This document shows, in pieces, positions 62,804 through 64,000 of a stretch of DNA of 64,000 nt (the stretch's first letter is position 1; the number at the start of each line of letters is the position of its first letter). This stretch comes from Acidobacteriota bacterium. Lineage in GTDB: Bacteria; Acidobacteriota; Terriglobia; Bryobacterales; Bryobacteraceae. The DNA lies in assembly GCA_018268715.1 (NCBI GenBank), contig JAFDVZ010000010.1:100714-164713 (forward strand), written 5' to 3'. The position numbers were made by a program, and so were the translations under genes. The notes beneath the pieces are model-generated. The model was not told the DNA's origin and did not search any database. It saw only the letters and a list, made by a program, of their open reading frames with translations.

Positions 62804-64000
62804 AGTCCTCATTGTCGACGACGAGGGTGTGGTCCGCAGTTCCCTGACGGAGTGGTTCGCCACCGAGGGCTACTACACCAGGGGCGTCTCCAACGGCCGT
62901 GAGGCGCTCGACATTGTCGACAAACACGATTTCGACGTTGCGCTGGTGGATCTCAAGATGCCCGGCATGGACGGCGTCGAACTCCAGAGAAGGCTGAGCG
63001 ACAAGGATCCCGAACTCACCGTCATCATCATGACCGGTTTCGGCACGGTCGACACCGCCGTGAAGGCGCTCAAGCAGGGCGCCTACGATTACCTCACCAA
63101 GCCGGTGGATCCCGACGAGCTGTCGCACACGGTCGAAAAGGCCATGGAGCACCGCCGGGCGCGCCAGGAAAACGTGCAGTTGAAGGAATGTCTCGAGGAG
63201 ATCTTCCCGGCCACGCACATGATCGGCAAGAGCCTGGCCATGCAGCGGGTCGTCGAACTCGTTGAAATGGTGGCGCCGACGCCGGCGACGGTGCTGATTA
63301 CGGGCGAAAGTGGCACCGGCAAAGAGATCGTGGCGCGGGCCATTCACGCCGCCAGCCCCCGGCGGCACATGCCGATGGTGGTGATTCATTGCGGCGCGCT
63401 GACCGAAACGCTGCTCGAAAGTGAGCTATTTGGACACGAAAAAGGCGCTTTTACCGGCGCTCAGAACCGCAAAAAGGGCAAATTTGAACTCGCCGAGGGC
63501 GGCACGGTGTTTCTCGACGAGATCGCCGACATCAGCCTGAAGACGCAAACCGACCTGCTGCGCGTGCTCCAGGAGCGCGAAATCGTGCGCGTAGGCGGCA
63601 ACGAGATGATGAAGGTGGACTTCCGCTGCATCGCCGCCACGAACAAAGATCTGCCGGCGATGGTGGAGGCAGGCACGTTCCGGCCGGACCTGTACTACCG
63701 GCTGAACGTCGTATCCATTGAACTGCCGGCGCTCCGGCAGCGCAAGGATGACATCCCGCTGCTGATCAACCATTTCCTGCAGAAGTTCTCGCAGTCGATG
63801 AATCGTCCCGTGCCGGAACTCGCGCCCGAAGCGCTGGCCCTGCTGCTGAACTACGACTGGCCAGGCAACGTCCGCGAACTCGAGAACGCCATCGAGCGGG
63901 CGCTGGTCATCCGCCGGGGTCAGAAGATCGAAGCCACGGACTTCCCGTTCCAACTCGCGCAGCCGCCCAAGGCCTCGGGACGCTCGCTCGAGGAAGTGGA
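62790..64000 (+). CDS. Sigma-54-dependent response regulator, NtrC family (cut by window end)
   Basis: An incomplete activator, about 403 residues visible. The receiver domain (1-120) has the phosphoacceptor Asp54 (LVDLKMPGMDG) and Lys104. The AAA+ domain (from about 140) has Walker A GESGTGKE (172-179), the sigma-54 contact loop GAFTGA (219-224), Walker B VFLDEIADI and arginine-finger region FRPDLYYRLNV. The C-terminal DNA-binding helix lies outside the window. It starts with GTG inside the kinase gene. With the kinase it should activate the -24/-12 promoter at the head of this operon. Confidence 0.95.
   Translation, partial: MSKGKVLIVDDEGVVRSSLTEWFATEGYYTRGVSNGREALDIVDKHDFDVALVDLKMPGMDGVELQRRLSDKDPELTVIIMTGFGTVDTAVKALKQGAYDYLTKPVDPDELSHTVEKAMEHRRARQENVQLKECLEEIFPATHMIGKSLAMQRVVELVEMVAPTPATVLITGESGTGKEIVARAIHAASPRRHMPMVVIHCGALTETLLESELFGHEKGAFTGAQNRKKGKFELAEGGTVFLDEIADISLKTQTDLLRVLQEREIVRVGGNEMMKVDFRCIAATNKDLPAMVEAGTFRPDLYYRLNVVSIELPALRQRKDDIPLLINHFLQKFSQSMNRPVPELAPEALALLLNYDWPGNVRELENAIERALVIRRGQKIEATDFPFQLAQPPKASGRSLEEV

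Overview
The window looks like a GC-rich chromosome segment from an Acidobacteriota bacterium, most likely of the Bryobacterales/Solibacter type. This is inferred from gene families, not from an rRNA, as none is present. The markers are an Oar-like TonB receptor with a carboxypeptidase-regulatory N-domain, a large orphan FtsX-type permease paired with a PadR regulator (the ADOP pattern), a DUF1549/DUF1553 plus DUF1501 pair, many Tat-type secreted enzymes, and frequent GTG/TTG starts. No rRNA, tRNA, CRISPR array, insertion sequence or prophage was recognised.

Layout. 1-6.8 kb: outer-membrane receptor, secreted sugar-isomerase-like protein, small secreted protein, and a minimal TROVE (Ro60-like) protein. 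6.9-18.2 kb: one long operon for the methylmalonyl-CoA route between succinate, pyruvate and propionate. It holds transcarboxylase 5S, 12S and biotin subunits with an OadG-like peptide, epimerase, both mutase subunits, the MeaB chaperone and a CoA-transferase. No biotin carboxylase or sodium-pump beta subunit is present, so it reads as a Wood-Werkman cycle. 18.2-33.6 kb: amidase, ferredoxin, DUF192 lipoprotein, LarB, triose-phosphate isomerase, a degenerate PAS-GGDEF protein followed by motA-motB, a DNA glycosylase, an M20 peptidase, peroxiredoxin, two secreted hydrolases and GalT. 33.7-39.4 kb: carA-carB, then a LysM/small-protein/GlsB stress-like set. 39.4-48.4 kb: two GH43 glycosidases with an MFS importer, the DUF1553/DUF1501 pair and an amidohydrolase.

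48.4-55.3 kb: an Flp pilin, an FHA/lytic-transglycosylase fusion, then the most unusual locus. This is a translationally coupled trio of a pseudo-receiver/PAS/KaiA-RsbU-type protein, KaiB and KaiC. It resembles a cyanobacterial kaiABC operon but has a PAS domain inserted in the KaiA-like protein. A fused TssB-TssC sheath-type protein follows.

55.3-64 kb: the ADOP permease/PadR pair, then a probable sigma-54-driven operon. It encodes a membrane-tethered H-protein-like protein without the lipoyl lysine, a four-cluster ferredoxin, an NrfD/HybB-type quinone protein, a sensor kinase with a possible haem motif in its sensor domain, and an NtrC-type activator cut by the window end.
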